Below, piece after piece: positions 16,047-29,706 of a stretch of 64,000 nt of DNA (position 1 is the stretch's first letter; every line of letters starts with the position of its first letter). The notes under the pieces are model-generated. The model had not been told where the DNA came from. It saw only the letters and a list, made by a program, of their open reading frames with translations, and did not search any database. Both the position numbers and the translations under genes were made by a program. The stretch is from positions 2,728,001 to 2,792,000 of the forward strand of contig NC_020891.1 in assembly GCF_000355695.1 (NCBI RefSeq). Reading direction: 5' to 3'. Origin of the DNA: Clavibacter nebraskensis NCPPB 2581. Its GTDB lineage: Bacteria > Actinomycetota > Actinomycetes > Actinomycetales > Microbacteriaceae.

Positions 16047-16280
16047 TGCTATGGTGTGAGGACTTGCGAGCACATCACCGTGCTCCCTGCGTCGAGAGAA
16101 CGCGTTCCCTCCTCACCCCGATCAGATCGCCGCACAGGCCGACGGGGCCGAGTGACATCTTTCTTACGGCGAACGGATGCGCCCATCGGCGCCTTCGCCA
16201 TCCTCCGCTTCCGTGCGCCTCACGCACATCCCGAGAACGCACACCGGGGCGGACCCCTGCCTGGAAGGCAACTCCCCCGC
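16047..16280 (+). promoter_or_regulatory. extended -10 promoter and long leader of the DEAD-box gene
   Basis: TGCTATGGT at 16047-16055 is an extended -10 match starting just after the DUF1684 stop. It would give a leader of about 220 nt before the ATG at 16281. A perfect 6-bp hairpin (GAGCAC/GTGCTC) lies at 16068-16085. The ribosome binding site GGAAGG sits inside a second small hairpin (TGCC-TGGAA-GGCA) near 16258-16270. Long structured leaders are common for cold-inducible RNA helicases, but regulation here is only inferred. Confidence 0.4.
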
Positions 16281-17822
16281 ATGACCACTGACAGCTTCGG
16301 CGCGCTCGGCGTGCCCGCCCCCCTCGTCTCCGCCCTCACGGCGAACGGCATCACCACGCCGTTCCCCATCCAGGTGGACACGCTCCCCGACACCCTGAAC
16401 GGCCGCGACGTGCTCGGCCGCGGCAAGACGGGCTCCGGCAAGACGCTGGCGTTCGCCATCCCGATGATCGCGCGCCTCGGCGGCGGCCTCGCCGGCGGCC
16501 GTCGTCGTCCGGGCCGCCCGCTCGGCCTCATCCTCGCGCCGACCCGCGAGCTCGCCACGCAGATCACCGCCGCGATGGCGCCGCTGGCGGAGGCGTACGA
16601 CCTCACCACCACGACGATCTTCGGCGGCGTCTCGCAGCAGCGCCAGGTCGCGGCCCTCAAGGCCGGCGTCGACGTGGTCGTGGCCTGCCCCGGCCGCCTC
16701 GAGGACCTCATGAAGCAGGGCTTCGTGAACCTCGACGCCGTGGAGATCACCGTCCTCGACGAGGCCGACCACATGGCCGACCTGGGCTTCCTGCCCGTCG
16801 TCACACGGATCCTCGACAAGACCCCGAACACCGGCCAGCGCATGCTGTTCTCCGCCACGCTCGACAACGGCGTGGACAAGCTCGTGCGCCGCTACCTGCA
16901 CGACCAGGTGCTGCACTCCGTCGACGAGGCGAATTCGCCCGTCGCCGCCATGACGCACCACGTGTTCGAGACGACCGACGTCGAGGCCAAGCGCCTCCTC
17001 GTGCAGAAGCTCGCCTCGGGCTCCGGCCGCCGCATCCTCTTCATGCGCACCAAGCACCACGCCAAGAAGCTCGCGAAGCAGCTCACCGACGCGGGCATCC
17101 CGTCGGTGGACCTGCACGGCAACCTCTCGCAGGTCGCCCGCGACCGCAACCTGGCCGCGTTCTCCGCGGGCGACGTCAAGGTCCTCGTGGCCACTGACGT
17201 CGCGGCGCGCGGCGTGCACGTCGACGACATCGAGCTCGTGATCCACGTCGACCCGCCGGCCGAGCACAAGGCGTACCTGCACCGCTCGGGGCGCACGGCG
17301 CGCGCGGGCTCCGCGGGCGACGTCGTCACGATCATGCTGCCGGCGCAGCGCAAGGACGTGCAGCTCCTGATGCGCAAGGCCGACATCCACGTCACGCCGC
17401 AGCAGGTCACCGAGTCCTCCCCCGCCGTCGCCGAGCTGACGGGCGCCGTCGCGGCGTACGTGAAGCCCGCGCCGCGCGAGACGAAGTCGGTGCGCGAGTC
17501 CACCCAGCGCCAGTCGCAGGGCGGCCGCGCGAACGGCGGCGGACGCTCGCAGGGCGCCAACGCGCAGCGCAAGCGCGCGGCCCGCGACGGCGCGCCCGTC
17601 GGCGGCGGTCGTCGTGACGGCGCCTCGTCCGGTCGCCGCGACGGCGCATCGGGCGGTCAGCGCGGAGGCGCGCCCCGCAACTTCAGCACCTCGTCCGAGG
17701 GCTTCGGCGGCGGCACGTCCGTCGCCTCCGCCCGCCCCCGCCAGGAGCGCCCCGCGGCGTCCGGCGGCGCCGCGGCCGGCGGTCGCGAGCGCACGCACCG
17801 CCGCGTCTCCAGCGGACGCTAG
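16281..17822 (+). CDS. DEAD-box RNA helicase
   Basis: This 513-residue protein is an ATP-dependent RNA helicase. The order is Q motif (FPIQ, residues 28-31), Walker A GKTGSGKT (48-55), APTREL (86-91), PGRL, DEAD (160-163), SAT (191-193), then the second RecA lobe with HGNLSQ, VATDVAARG and HRSGRTARAG. A tail of about 110 residues is rich in Arg, Gly, Ser and Ala with repeated RRDGA units, a typical flexible RNA-binding extension. It likely acts in ribosome assembly or RNA turnover. GGAAGG precedes the ATG by 12 nt. Confidence 0.93.
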   Translation: MTTDSFGALGVPAPLVSALTANGITTPFPIQVDTLPDTLNGRDVLGRGKTGSGKTLAFAIPMIARLGGGLAGGRRRPGRPLGLILAPTRELATQITAAMAPLAEAYDLTTTTIFGGVSQQRQVAALKAGVDVVVACPGRLEDLMKQGFVNLDAVEITVLDEADHMADLGFLPVVTRILDKTPNTGQRMLFSATLDNGVDKLVRRYLHDQVLHSVDEANSPVAAMTHHVFETTDVEAKRLLVQKLASGSGRRILFMRTKHHAKKLAKQLTDAGIPSVDLHGNLSQVARDRNLAAFSAGDVKVLVATDVAARGVHVDDIELVIHVDPPAEHKAYLHRSGRTARAGSAGDVVTIMLPAQRKDVQLLMRKADIHVTPQQVTESSPAVAELTGAVAAYVKPAPRETKSVRESTQRQSQGGRANGGGRSQGANAQRKRAARDGAPVGGGRRDGASSGRRDGASGGQRGGAPRNFSTSSEGFGGGTSVASARPRQERPAASGGAAAGGRERTHRRVSSGR

Positions 17823-17857
17823 ACCGCACGGCGCGCACCCGGCGCCGGCGTGACATC

Positions 17858-17887
17858 GAGGGCCCCCGTCCACGGACGGGGGCCCTC
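17858..17887 (+). terminator. terminator of the DEAD-box gene
   Basis: GAGGGCCCCCGTCC and its exact complement form a 12-14 bp GC-only stem with a very short loop 36 nt after the stop. The downstream bases are CGTCGTCCC, without a strong U-run. Confidence 0.75.
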
Positions 17888-17966
17888 CGTCGTCCCCGCC
17901 CGCCCGCGGGACGACGCGTCCGTGCCCCGAGTCTCCCCAGCTGAGGCAGTGCCTGTTGACGGTCAC

Positions 17967-17978
17967 ACGGGCGCCCGT
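17967..17978. promoter_or_regulatory. candidate TetR operator palindrome
   Basis: The perfect 12-bp palindrome ACGGGCGCCCGT starts 5 bp after a TTGACG box (17956-17961) and ends 23 bp before the TetR-family start. Position fits autoregulation, but a palindrome this short and GC-rich can arise by chance. Confidence 0.3.
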
Positions 17979-18001
17979 CGCCATCCGGTTACGGTGAGCC
18001 A

Positions 18002-18625
18002 ATGACTCGCGCCGCCCTCGCCACCCGTGGCCCGTACCGCAACGGCGTGGAGCGCCGGGAGCTCCTCATCCGCACCGCCATCGAGGTGTTCGCCGAGCAG
18101 GGCTACCGCAGCAGCTCGCTGCGGGAGATCGCGTCCCGGGCGGAGATCACCCCGGCCGGCCTGCTGCACCACTTCAGCGGCAAGGAGGAGCTGCTGCTCG
18201 CCGTGCTCGAGCGCCGCGAGGAACGCCTCGCCGCCGCCATCGAGCTGCACCGCCCGCGCAGCGTCGCGGAGCACGCGGCCGTGGTCATCGCCGACGGAGA
18301 GCAGAGCGCGTGCCTCACGCGCGTCATCGCCGTCGTCTCGTCGGAGGCCTCGGCCGCCGGCCACCCGCTGCACGAGCTGTTCCGCGAGCGACGCGCGCGC
18401 GAGCTCGAGCGCATCACGGCCGGCGTCGTCGTCGACCAGGCGCGCGGCCTCATCGACCCCCACCTCGACCCGGAGGCGGCGGCCGCCGTCGTGCTCTCGG
18501 CCATGGACGGCCTGCACGTGCAGCGCTGCTACGGCGTGGGCGCCGGCGCGAGCCAGGCCTTCGAGGACCTGCGCCGGCACTACCTCGAGCCGCCGCAGTT
18601 CGCGGAGCGGGCCTCCGCCGTCTGA
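18002..18625 (+). CDS. TetR/AcrR family transcriptional regulator
   Basis: This 207-residue protein has an N-terminal TetR helix-turn-helix: LIRTAIEVFAEQGYRSSSLREIASRA followed by ITPAGLLHHFSGKEELL, at residues 20-65. The C-terminal helical ligand domain is divergent, so the inducer is unknown. The nearest genes are a helicase upstream and a convergent DUF4916 gene downstream; neither is an obvious target. It probably represses its own promoter. Confidence 0.9.
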   Translation: MTRAALATRGPYRNGVERRELLIRTAIEVFAEQGYRSSSLREIASRAEITPAGLLHHFSGKEELLLAVLERREERLAAAIELHRPRSVAEHAAVVIADGEQSACLTRVIAVVSSEASAAGHPLHELFRERRARELERITAGVVVDQARGLIDPHLDPEAAAAVVLSAMDGLHVQRCYGVGAGASQAFEDLRRHYLEPPQFAERASAV

Positions 18626-18688
18626 TCCGGCAGGGCGCGGTCCGCGGTCAGTGGTCCGCGCCCGCGCATCCCGGCTGGCGCGACGCGA

Positions 18689-19243
18689 CTAGGGCAGCAC
18701 GCCCACCGAGGCGAGGGCCGCGCGGAGCAGTGCGCCGCGGCCGCCCTCCATGTCGGCGGAGACGGCGTCGGACGCCGCCTCCTCGGGCGTCATCCACGTG
18801 ATCTCGAGCGCGTCCTGGCGCGGATCGCACGTGCCCGTCACCGGCACCACGTACGCGAGCGACACGGCGTGCTGCCGGTCGTCGGTGTACGGGCTCGCGC
18901 CGGGGAACGGGAAGTACTCGGCGACCGAGAAGGGCGTCGGGCTCGCGGGGAGCTGCGGGAACGCCATCGGCCCGAGGTCCTTCTCGAGGTGGCGGAAGAG
19001 CGCGTCGCGCAGGGTCTCGCCGTACATGACGCGGCCGGAGACGAGCATGCGCGTCATCTGCCCGGTGACCGTGGCGCGCAGCAGCACGCCGATGTCCTTG
19101 ACCTGCCCCATGCCGTCGACCCGCACGGGCACGGCCTCCACGTAGAGGAGGGGCAGCCGCTGCCGGATCTGCGCCAGCTCCACGTCCGACAGCCAGCCGG
19201 AGTTCGGGTCGGGGATGTTCGGGTCCGGGGTGCGCACGGTCAT
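18689..19243 (-). CDS. DUF4916 / NUDIX-like family protein
   Basis: This 184-residue protein matches the actinobacterial DUF4916 group, which has a NUDIX-like fold. Visible features are GWLSDVELAQIRQRLP, VDGMGQVKDIGVLLRA and GETLRDALFRHLEKDLGP, the last resembling a degenerate NUDIX box. The full catalytic REUXEE pattern is not clear, so pyrophosphohydrolase activity is uncertain. ATG at 19243 is used; residues further upstream look like translated intergenic DNA. Confidence 0.7.
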   Translation of the reverse strand: MTVRTPDPNIPDPNSGWLSDVELAQIRQRLPLLYVEAVPVRVDGMGQVKDIGVLLRATVTGQMTRMLVSGRVMYGETLRDALFRHLEKDLGPMAFPQLPASPTPFSVAEYFPFPGASPYTDDRQHAVSLAYVVPVTGTCDPRQDALEITWMTPEEAASDAVSADMEGGRGALLRAALASVGVLP

Positions 19244-19358
19244 GGTCCATTGTGACCCACGGCCGGAGCGCGGCGACCACCCGGCGCGCGGACCGGCTGC
19301 CGGGGGCGGATGCGAGGATGGGCGCGCCCGCCGACCCGCTCCCCCCGAAGAGGACACC

Positions 19359-20000
19359 GTGACCGCTCTCCCGCTGGATCCCGACGCCGTCCTCTGGTCG
19401 GCATCGTCCGCCGAGCTCGCCGACCGGCCGCTGCTCGTGCTGCTGCACGGCTACGGATCCCACGAGGGCGACCTCTTCGGGCTGTCGCCGTACCTGCCGC
19501 TCGGGCCGGTGGTCGCGTCCCTGCGGGCGCCTCTCCCGCTGCAGGGCGGATTCGCGTGGTTCCCGATCGTGCCCGGATCCACCGGAGACCCGGATCCCGA
19601 CGCCGCCGACGCCGCCGCGCAGGGCGTGCTCGACTGGCTCGACGCGCTGCCCGTGCGGCCGCGCTCGGTGGGGCTCCTCGGGTTCAGCCAGGGCGGCGCG
19701 ACCGCGCTCCAGCTGCTGCGGCTCGCGCCCGGGCGGTTCTCGTACGCGGTGCAGCTCAGCGGGTTCTCGGCGCGCGGCCAGCACGCAGGCGACGCGGCGC
19801 TCGCCTTGTCGCCGACGCCCGTCTTCTGGGGCCGGGGCACGGCCGACCAGGTGATCCCGGATGCCGCCGTCGCGCGCACGGCCGCGTGGATCGGCGACCA
19901 CACGGCCCTCACCGAGCGCATCTACGAGGACCTGCCGCACTCGGTCTCCGCGCCCGAGCTGCGCGACGTGTCGACGTTCATCCGGGAGCACGCGGGCTGA
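19359..20000 (+). CDS. phospholipase/carboxylesterase-type alpha/beta hydrolase
   Basis: This 213-residue protein is an alpha/beta hydrolase. The oxyanion-hole segment LLHGYGSHEGD is near residue 30, the nucleophile elbow GFSQGG is near residue 110, the acid is in GTADQVIP and the histidine is in DLPHSVS. That order and size fit the carboxylesterase/phospholipase family acting on small esters in the cytosol. GTG at 19359 follows GAAGAGG. It is divergent from the DUF4916 gene. Confidence 0.85.
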   Translation: MTALPLDPDAVLWSASSAELADRPLLVLLHGYGSHEGDLFGLSPYLPLGPVVASLRAPLPLQGGFAWFPIVPGSTGDPDPDAADAAAQGVLDWLDALPVRPRSVGLLGFSQGGATALQLLRLAPGRFSYAVQLSGFSARGQHAGDAALALSPTPVFWGRGTADQVIPDAAVARTAAWIGDHTALTERIYEDLPHSVSAPELRDVSTFIREHAG

Positions 20001-20081
20001 TCCACGGTGCGACCCGCCCTGCCGTCGTCCGGCGAGCGCCCGGCCCGGCCGGTTGTCGGCGGTCCGGAGGAGGATGAGTAG

Positions 20082-24908
<4,827 letters not shown>

Positions 24909-24935
24909 GCGGCGCCCGGGCGACGGGATCCGCGC

Positions 24936-25739
24936 GTGCCTGAGGGCGACACCGTCTACCGCACCGCCGCGCACCTGCACGAGGCCATCGGCGGCCAGGT
25001 GCTCACGCGCAGCGACTTCCGCGTGCCGAAGTTCGCGACGCTCGATCTCGCGGGCCAGGAGGTGGACGAGGTGGTGAGCGTCGGGAAGCACATCCTGCAC
25101 CGCGTCGGCGACCTCACGATCCACAGCCACCTCAAGATGGAGGGCTCCTGGCACATCTACCAGCACGGCACCGCGTGGCGGCGGCCGACGTTCGAGGCGC
25201 GCGTCGTGCTCGAGACGGCGGAACGGGTCACGGTGGGGTTCGCGCTGGGGGTGCTCGAGGTGATCCCGCGCGAGCAGGAGCACACGGTCATCGGGCACCT
25301 GGGGCCGGACATCCTCGGGCCGGACTGGGGCGACGCGGCGGCCGAGGAGATCGTGCGGCGGATCTCCGCGCAGCCGGAGCGGGCGATCGGACTGGCGCTG
25401 CTGGATCAGCGCAACGCCGCCGGCATCGGCAACGTCTACCGCGCTGAGCTCTGCTTCCTGCGCGGCGTGCTGCCCACCCGGCCCGTCAGCGAGGTGCCGG
25501 ACCTCCCCGCGATGGTCGCGCTGGCCCGCCGCACCATGCGCGCCAACCGCGACCGCATCGAGCGCACCACCACGGGCGACCTCCGCCGCGGCCGCACCGA
25601 CTGGGTCTACGGGCGCAAGGGCAAGCCGTGCCTGCGCTGCGGCACGCGGATCCAGCAAGGCCAGCTCGGCGATCCGGTGCGTCCCGGCATGGGCGCGCAC
25701 GACCGGGTCACCTACTGGTGCCCGCGCTGCCAGACCTGA
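24936..25739 (+). CDS. endonuclease VIII-like DNA glycosylase (Fpg/Nei family)
   Basis: The 267-residue product begins MPEGD, giving the catalytic Pro2 and Glu3 of the Fpg/Nei family after Met removal. The helix-two-turn-helix region (LLDQRNAAGIGNVYRAE) and a C-terminal zinc finger (CLRCG ... WCPRC) are complete. It removes oxidised bases and cleaves the abasic site. GTG at 24936 is fixed by the need for P2-E3. It lies 27 nt after lhr, so the two are probably co-expressed. Confidence 0.93.
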   Translation: MPEGDTVYRTAAHLHEAIGGQVLTRSDFRVPKFATLDLAGQEVDEVVSVGKHILHRVGDLTIHSHLKMEGSWHIYQHGTAWRRPTFEARVVLETAERVTVGFALGVLEVIPREQEHTVIGHLGPDILGPDWGDAAAEEIVRRISAQPERAIGLALLDQRNAAGIGNVYRAELCFLRGVLPTRPVSEVPDLPAMVALARRTMRANRDRIERTTTGDLRRGRTDWVYGRKGKPCLRCGTRIQQGQLGDPVRPGMGAHDRVTYWCPRCQT

Positions 25740-25757
25740 CGCGCGGGCACCGGGGGA

Positions 25758-27290
25758 TCAGTCCCGCGGCGTCGACGCCGACGGCAGCTCGGGCGCGGGC
25801 GCGCCGCCCGCCGCGATGCGCGCCTCCTCCTTGCCGACCAGCGAGTGGCGCCGGCCGTAGAGGAAGTAGACCGCGAAGCCGAGCGCGAGCCAGACGAGGA
25901 AGCGCACCCACGTGAGCGTCGTGAGGTTGAGCATCAGCCACACGCAGAGCACGGCCGACAGGATCGGCAGCCACGGCATGAGCGGCACGCGGAACGACGC
26001 GCGGATGTCCGGGCGCTTCTTGCGCAGCACGATCACGCCGATGCTCACGAGCACGAACGCGGACAGCGTGCCGATGTTGATCATCTCCTCGAGCACGCCC
26101 ACGTCGGTGAAGCCGGCGAGGGCCGCGACCACGACGCCCGCGAAGATCTGCACCCGCACGGGCGTGCGGCGCTTCGCCGAGGTGCGGCTGAGGCCGCGCG
26201 GCAGCAGGCCGTCGCGGCTCATCGCGAACACGACGCGGGCGAGGCCGAGGAGCAGCACCATGAGCACGGTGGTGAGGCCGAGCAGGGTGCCGATCGAGAT
26301 GACCTGCGCCGCCCATCCGGCGCCGACCGCCGCGAACGCGGTCGTGAGCGACGGCTCCTTGGCATCCGCGAGCACCGTGTACGGCACCATGCCGGTGAGC
26401 ACGAGGGTCACGAGCACGTAGAGCACGGTGACGACCGCGAGGCCCGCGAAGATGCCGCGCGGCAGGGTGCGCTGCGGGTCCTTCACCTCCTCGGCGCTCG
26501 TGGCCACGACGTCGAAGCCGATGAACGCGAAGAACACCAGCGAGGCGCCGGCGAGCAGGCCGTAGAGGCCGTACTGCGTGGGCTCCTGGCCGCTCGCCCA
26601 GGAGAAGAGGGACTGGGTCCAGACGTCGGCGGATCCGCCCTCGGCCGGACGCTGCGGCGGGATGAACGGCGAGTAGTTCTCAGGCCTGACGTAGAAGGCG
26701 CCCACGACGATCACGAACAGCACGACCGCGACCTTCAGCACCGTGAAGACGCTCGAGACGCGGCTGGAGAGCTTGGTGCCGAGCACGAGCAGCACCGTGA
26801 AGATCGCGGTGATGAGCACGGCGCCCCAGCTGATGCCGAGGCCGGCCACCGTGATGGTGGAGGGGATGTCGAGCCCGGCGAGCTTCAGCGCCGACTCCAG
26901 GTAGATGCCCCAGTACTTCGCGATGACCGCGGCCGCCGTGAGCATCTCGAGGATGAGGTCCCAGCCGATGATCCACGCGAGCAGCTCGCCCATGGTCGCG
27001 TAGGTGAACGTGTACGCGCTGCCCGCGACGGGCACGGCGGACGCGAACTCGGCGTAGCACATGATCGCGAGGCCGCACGTGACGGCGGCGAGCACGAACG
27101 CCAGCGTGACGGACGGTCCCGCGTAGTTCCCGGCGGCCTTCGCGCCGACGGAGAAGATGCCGGCGCCGACCGCGACGGCGACGCCCATGAGCATGAGGTC
27201 CCACGTGCCGAGAGAGCGGGTGAGGCTGCGCTCGCCTCCCGCGGCGTCGGCGAGCGACGACTCGATGCTCTTCGTGCGGAACAGGCTCAT
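25758..27290 (-). CDS. APC-family amino acid permease
   Basis: This 510-residue integral membrane protein has about 12-14 hydrophobic segments. The start of the transport core, LMGVAVAVGAGIFSVGAKAAG, carries the GxGIF signature of the APC superfamily. The PVAGSAYTFTYATMGE block is typical of cationic amino acid transporters. It would import amino acids by proton symport or exchange; the substrate is not certain. The gene converges on the nei-like gene with 18 nt between the stops. Confidence 0.9.
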   Translation of the reverse strand: MSLFRTKSIESSLADAAGGERSLTRSLGTWDLMLMGVAVAVGAGIFSVGAKAAGNYAGPSVTLAFVLAAVTCGLAIMCYAEFASAVPVAGSAYTFTYATMGELLAWIIGWDLILEMLTAAAVIAKYWGIYLESALKLAGLDIPSTITVAGLGISWGAVLITAIFTVLLVLGTKLSSRVSSVFTVLKVAVVLFVIVVGAFYVRPENYSPFIPPQRPAEGGSADVWTQSLFSWASGQEPTQYGLYGLLAGASLVFFAFIGFDVVATSAEEVKDPQRTLPRGIFAGLAVVTVLYVLVTLVLTGMVPYTVLADAKEPSLTTAFAAVGAGWAAQVISIGTLLGLTTVLMVLLLGLARVVFAMSRDGLLPRGLSRTSAKRRTPVRVQIFAGVVVAALAGFTDVGVLEEMINIGTLSAFVLVSIGVIVLRKKRPDIRASFRVPLMPWLPILSAVLCVWLMLNLTTLTWVRFLVWLALGFAVYFLYGRRHSLVGKEEARIAAGGAPAPELPSASTPRD

Positions 27291-27543
27291 GGGATGTCCG
27301 TTCGGTGTCGGGCGGCGGGGAACGGGGATCGAGCCTACCGGCGGGCGAGCAGCGCCCCCGTCGTGGGGCGCTGCTCCGTGCTGGCGCGGATCGCGGCGGC
27401 ATCGACACGCCCGGCCCGCGGAGAAGCGGGAGAAGCGCCGAGGAGAAGTGATCGGAGGACCTAGGCAGGTGTGAGGAGCAGTGCTTCTCTGGAGGAGCGG
27501 TCAAGCAGCGTGCCGCATCCGACACGAGTCCGGAAGGTCCTGA

Positions 27544-28533
27544 GTGACCGGAACGCTGCGCACGCGCGCCCTCGCCGCCGCCCCGCCCGCCTCGCGCGGA
27601 TCCGCCTCCCGCGCATCCGCGTCGGCCATCCCGCGGACGACCCCGCTCCCCCGCACGACGTCGCTCGCGCCCGACCTCACGGCGGCGCGCGACGAGAAGC
27701 GCCGCGTGACCCACGACCGGTTCGTGCGCGCCGCCGCCGCGGCCGAGGATGCGGCCGGCGACGCCGAGCGTCGCCGCCTGCACGACCAGATCGTGCTCGA
27801 CCACCTCGAGCTCGCCGACCAGCTCGCCCGCCAGCACTCGGGCCGCGCGCACGACTGGAGCGACCTCCGCCAGGTCGGCTACCTCGGCCTCGTGAAGGCC
27901 GCGCGCCGCTACGACCCGGGGTTCGGCGCGCCCTTCGTGTCGTTCGCGATCCCCACCATCTCCGGCGAGATCAAACGCCACCTGCGCGACAACGGGTGGG
28001 TGATCCGCCCGCCGCGGCAGGTCCAGGAGCTGCGGCACGCGCTGCTCGCGGTCGTGCCCGCGCTCACGCAGCGCCTCGGCCGCACGCCCAGCGAGGCCGA
28101 GCTCGCCGCGCACACCGGGCACGCGCAGGAGGAGGTCGCCGAGGCGCTCGCGGCGCACTCCAGCCTCCGGCCGGCGTCGCTCGACTTCACGGTGCACGAG
28201 GACGAGGGCACCTCCCTCGCGGACACGATCGGCACCGACGACCCCGGCTATGCGCGCGCCGAGCGCACCGTGCTGCTGGACGCGGCGCGCGGGGTGCTCA
28301 GCGACCGCGACCGGCGGATCCTGCACCTGCGCTTCGTCGACGAGTTCAGCCAGTCGGAGATCGCGGCGGAGCTCGGCGTGACGCAGATGCAGGTCTCGCG
28401 GCTGCTGGCGCGGATCCTCGGGGCGTTGCGCGCCGAGCTGACCCGCGGCGAGGCAGAGGCCCTGCCGGAGGTGGCGCCGCTGGCCGCCGTGTCGCCGATC
28501 CGGCCGAGCGGGGTCGACCGCCAGACGGCCTGA
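27544..28533 (+). CDS. SigB/SigF-type (group 3) sigma factor
   Basis: This 329-residue sigma-70 family protein has regions 2, 3 and 4 but no region 1.1. Region 2 reads DHLELADQLARQHS ... DLRQVGYLGLVKAARRYDP with FVSFAIPTISGEIKRHLRD, typical of stress/sporulation sigma factors. Region 4 ends with the helix-turn-helix SQSEIAAELGVTQMQVSRLL. An extra 45-residue Ala/Ser/Arg-rich N-terminus is unusual. No anti-sigma gene is adjacent. GTG at 27544 follows GGAAGG. A matching SigB-type promoter is seen at 59097-59122. Confidence 0.92.
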   Translation: MTGTLRTRALAAAPPASRGSASRASASAIPRTTPLPRTTSLAPDLTAARDEKRRVTHDRFVRAAAAAEDAAGDAERRRLHDQIVLDHLELADQLARQHSGRAHDWSDLRQVGYLGLVKAARRYDPGFGAPFVSFAIPTISGEIKRHLRDNGWVIRPPRQVQELRHALLAVVPALTQRLGRTPSEAELAAHTGHAQEEVAEALAAHSSLRPASLDFTVHEDEGTSLADTIGTDDPGYARAERTVLLDAARGVLSDRDRRILHLRFVDEFSQSEIAAELGVTQMQVSRLLARILGALRAELTRGEAEALPEVAPLAAVSPIRPSGVDRQTA

Positions 28534-28545
28534 GGCCGGGGGGGC

Positions 28546-28561
28546 GGCGCGTGCGCGCGCC
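28546..28561. terminator. possible hairpin between convergent genes
   Basis: GGCGCG/CGCGCC with a 4-nt loop lies between the convergent sigma factor and ANTAR genes. The stem is short and no U-run follows. Confidence 0.3.
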
Positions 28562-28585
28562 AGGACCTCGGCATCCCGGATCCTC

Positions 28586-29164
28586 TCAGGCGCCGGGCAG
28601 CGCGCCCGTCTGCACGACGCGGCGCGCGACCTCGACGAGCTTCACGTTGCCGTCCTGCGAGTAGCGGCGGAGCACCTGGAACGCGCGGTCGGCGTCGAGC
28701 GAGAAGCGCTCCATCAGGATCCCCTGGGCCTGCCCGATGACGGACCGCGACGCGAGGCCGAGGGCGAGGTCCTCCGCCGCGTCCCACGCGGCGAGCGCGA
28801 TGCGGGCGTGGACGGCGACCTCCTCGGCCACGGCGCGGTCGACCGCGTCGAGCGCCCCGGTCGAACGGTGCAGCGCGACGGCGCCGCCGGAACGCCGGCT
28901 CGCGTCGGCGCCGTCCTCCATCGCGACGAGCAGCACCCCGGAGCCGTCGGGTGCCGGGCCCGCCGCGAGGAGCGCGCCGAGGGCGGCGCCGGACTCCCCC
29001 GCGGTCGCGACCGTGGACGCGCGCGGCAGGACCACGGCCGCGCCCGTCGCGGAGGACGCGTCGAGGAGAGCGGCCAGCAGCAGCTCGACGCCGGCGGCGC
29101 GGCTCGGGGCGGCGTGGAACGCGGCGACGACGCGCACGGGCAGGGCCGAACGGTGCTGCTCCAT
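28586..29164 (-). CDS. GAF-ANTAR domain protein
   Basis: The 192-residue protein has a GAF-like sensor half (about residues 8-130) and a C-terminal ANTAR RNA-binding domain: ASRSVIGQAQGILMERF, then AFQVLRRYSQDGNVKLVEVA. ANTAR proteins bind paired hairpins in nascent RNA and act as antiterminators. ATG at 29164 is preferred over an upstream GTG because GGGGAGG sits about 5 nt before it. It converges on the sigma factor gene. The signal and RNA targets are unknown. Confidence 0.88.
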   Translation of the reverse strand: MEQHRSALPVRVVAAFHAAPSRAAGVELLLAALLDASSATGAAVVLPRASTVATAGESGAALGALLAAGPAPDGSGVLLVAMEDGADASRRSGGAVALHRSTGALDAVDRAVAEEVAVHARIALAAWDAAEDLALGLASRSVIGQAQGILMERFSLDADRAFQVLRRYSQDGNVKLVEVARRVVQTGALPGA

Positions 29165-29264
29165 CCCGTCCTCCCCACTTCGTCGGGTCGTCGGCGGCTC
29201 CTCGGGCACGGGATGCCCAGGCCCGCCGCGTCGCGGGGAGACGCCGAGCCCCGGCTCGACCGTT

Positions 29265-29293
29265 CGAGTATCGCACCATCAGTTTGCACGCAA
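29265..29293 (-). promoter_or_regulatory. candidate promoter of the GAF-ANTAR gene
   Basis: On the minus strand TTGCGT (29293-29288) and TACTCG (29270-29265) are 17 bp apart. Transcription would begin about 95 nt before the ATG at 29164. Confidence 0.45.
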
Positions 29294-29387
29294 AGCGTCG
29301 GGGGCGAGAACTCACGGGGAGCCGTTCGCGGGCCGGCCGGGGGCGCCCACCCGGCGGCATCGGATCCGCGCCTGCCATGCTCGATGC

Positions 29388-29570
29388 ATGGCCACCCTCA
29401 TGCGTCCCCGTCGCGGGAAGATCATCGCCGGCGTCTGCGCCGCCCTCGCCGACCGCTTCGGCATCAGCCGCTTCCTCGTCCGCCTGCTGTTCGTCATCTC
29501 GATCGTGCTGCCGGGCCCGCAGGTGCTGCTGTACCTGATCCTCTGGATCGTCTTCCCCAAGCAGCGCTGA
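29388..29570 (+). CDS. PspC domain small membrane protein
   Basis: This 60-residue protein consists of one PspC domain: RRGKIIAGVCAALADRFG followed by one long hydrophobic stretch (FLVRLLFVISIVLPGPQVLLYLILWIVFP, split by PGP). PspC proteins are membrane stress components. ATG at 29388 gives the usual short form; another Met is at codon 5. It is divergent from the GAF-ANTAR gene. Confidence 0.85.
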   Translation: MATLMRPRRGKIIAGVCAALADRFGISRFLVRLLFVISIVLPGPQVLLYLILWIVFPKQR

Positions 29571-29663
29571 CCCGGCCCGGGTCGCCGCGCGCCGCATCCC
29601 GCCGCCGCGTGCCGCCGACCCGGGATCGTCCCGCGTCGGAAACGCTCCCGCAACACCCGGTTC

Positions 29664-29696
29664 CCAGACTGGGGAGACGCCTCTCCCCTCGTCTGG
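29664..29696. promoter_or_regulatory. inverted repeat just upstream of the amidase start
   Basis: CCAGAC and GGGGAG pair with CTCCCC and GTCTGG in an imperfect hairpin with small bulges. It ends 10 nt before the amidase ATG, where an operator or a start-masking RNA structure would sit. No clear promoter boxes are seen with it. Confidence 0.35.
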
Positions 29697-29706
29697 ACGG
29701 ATCCGC

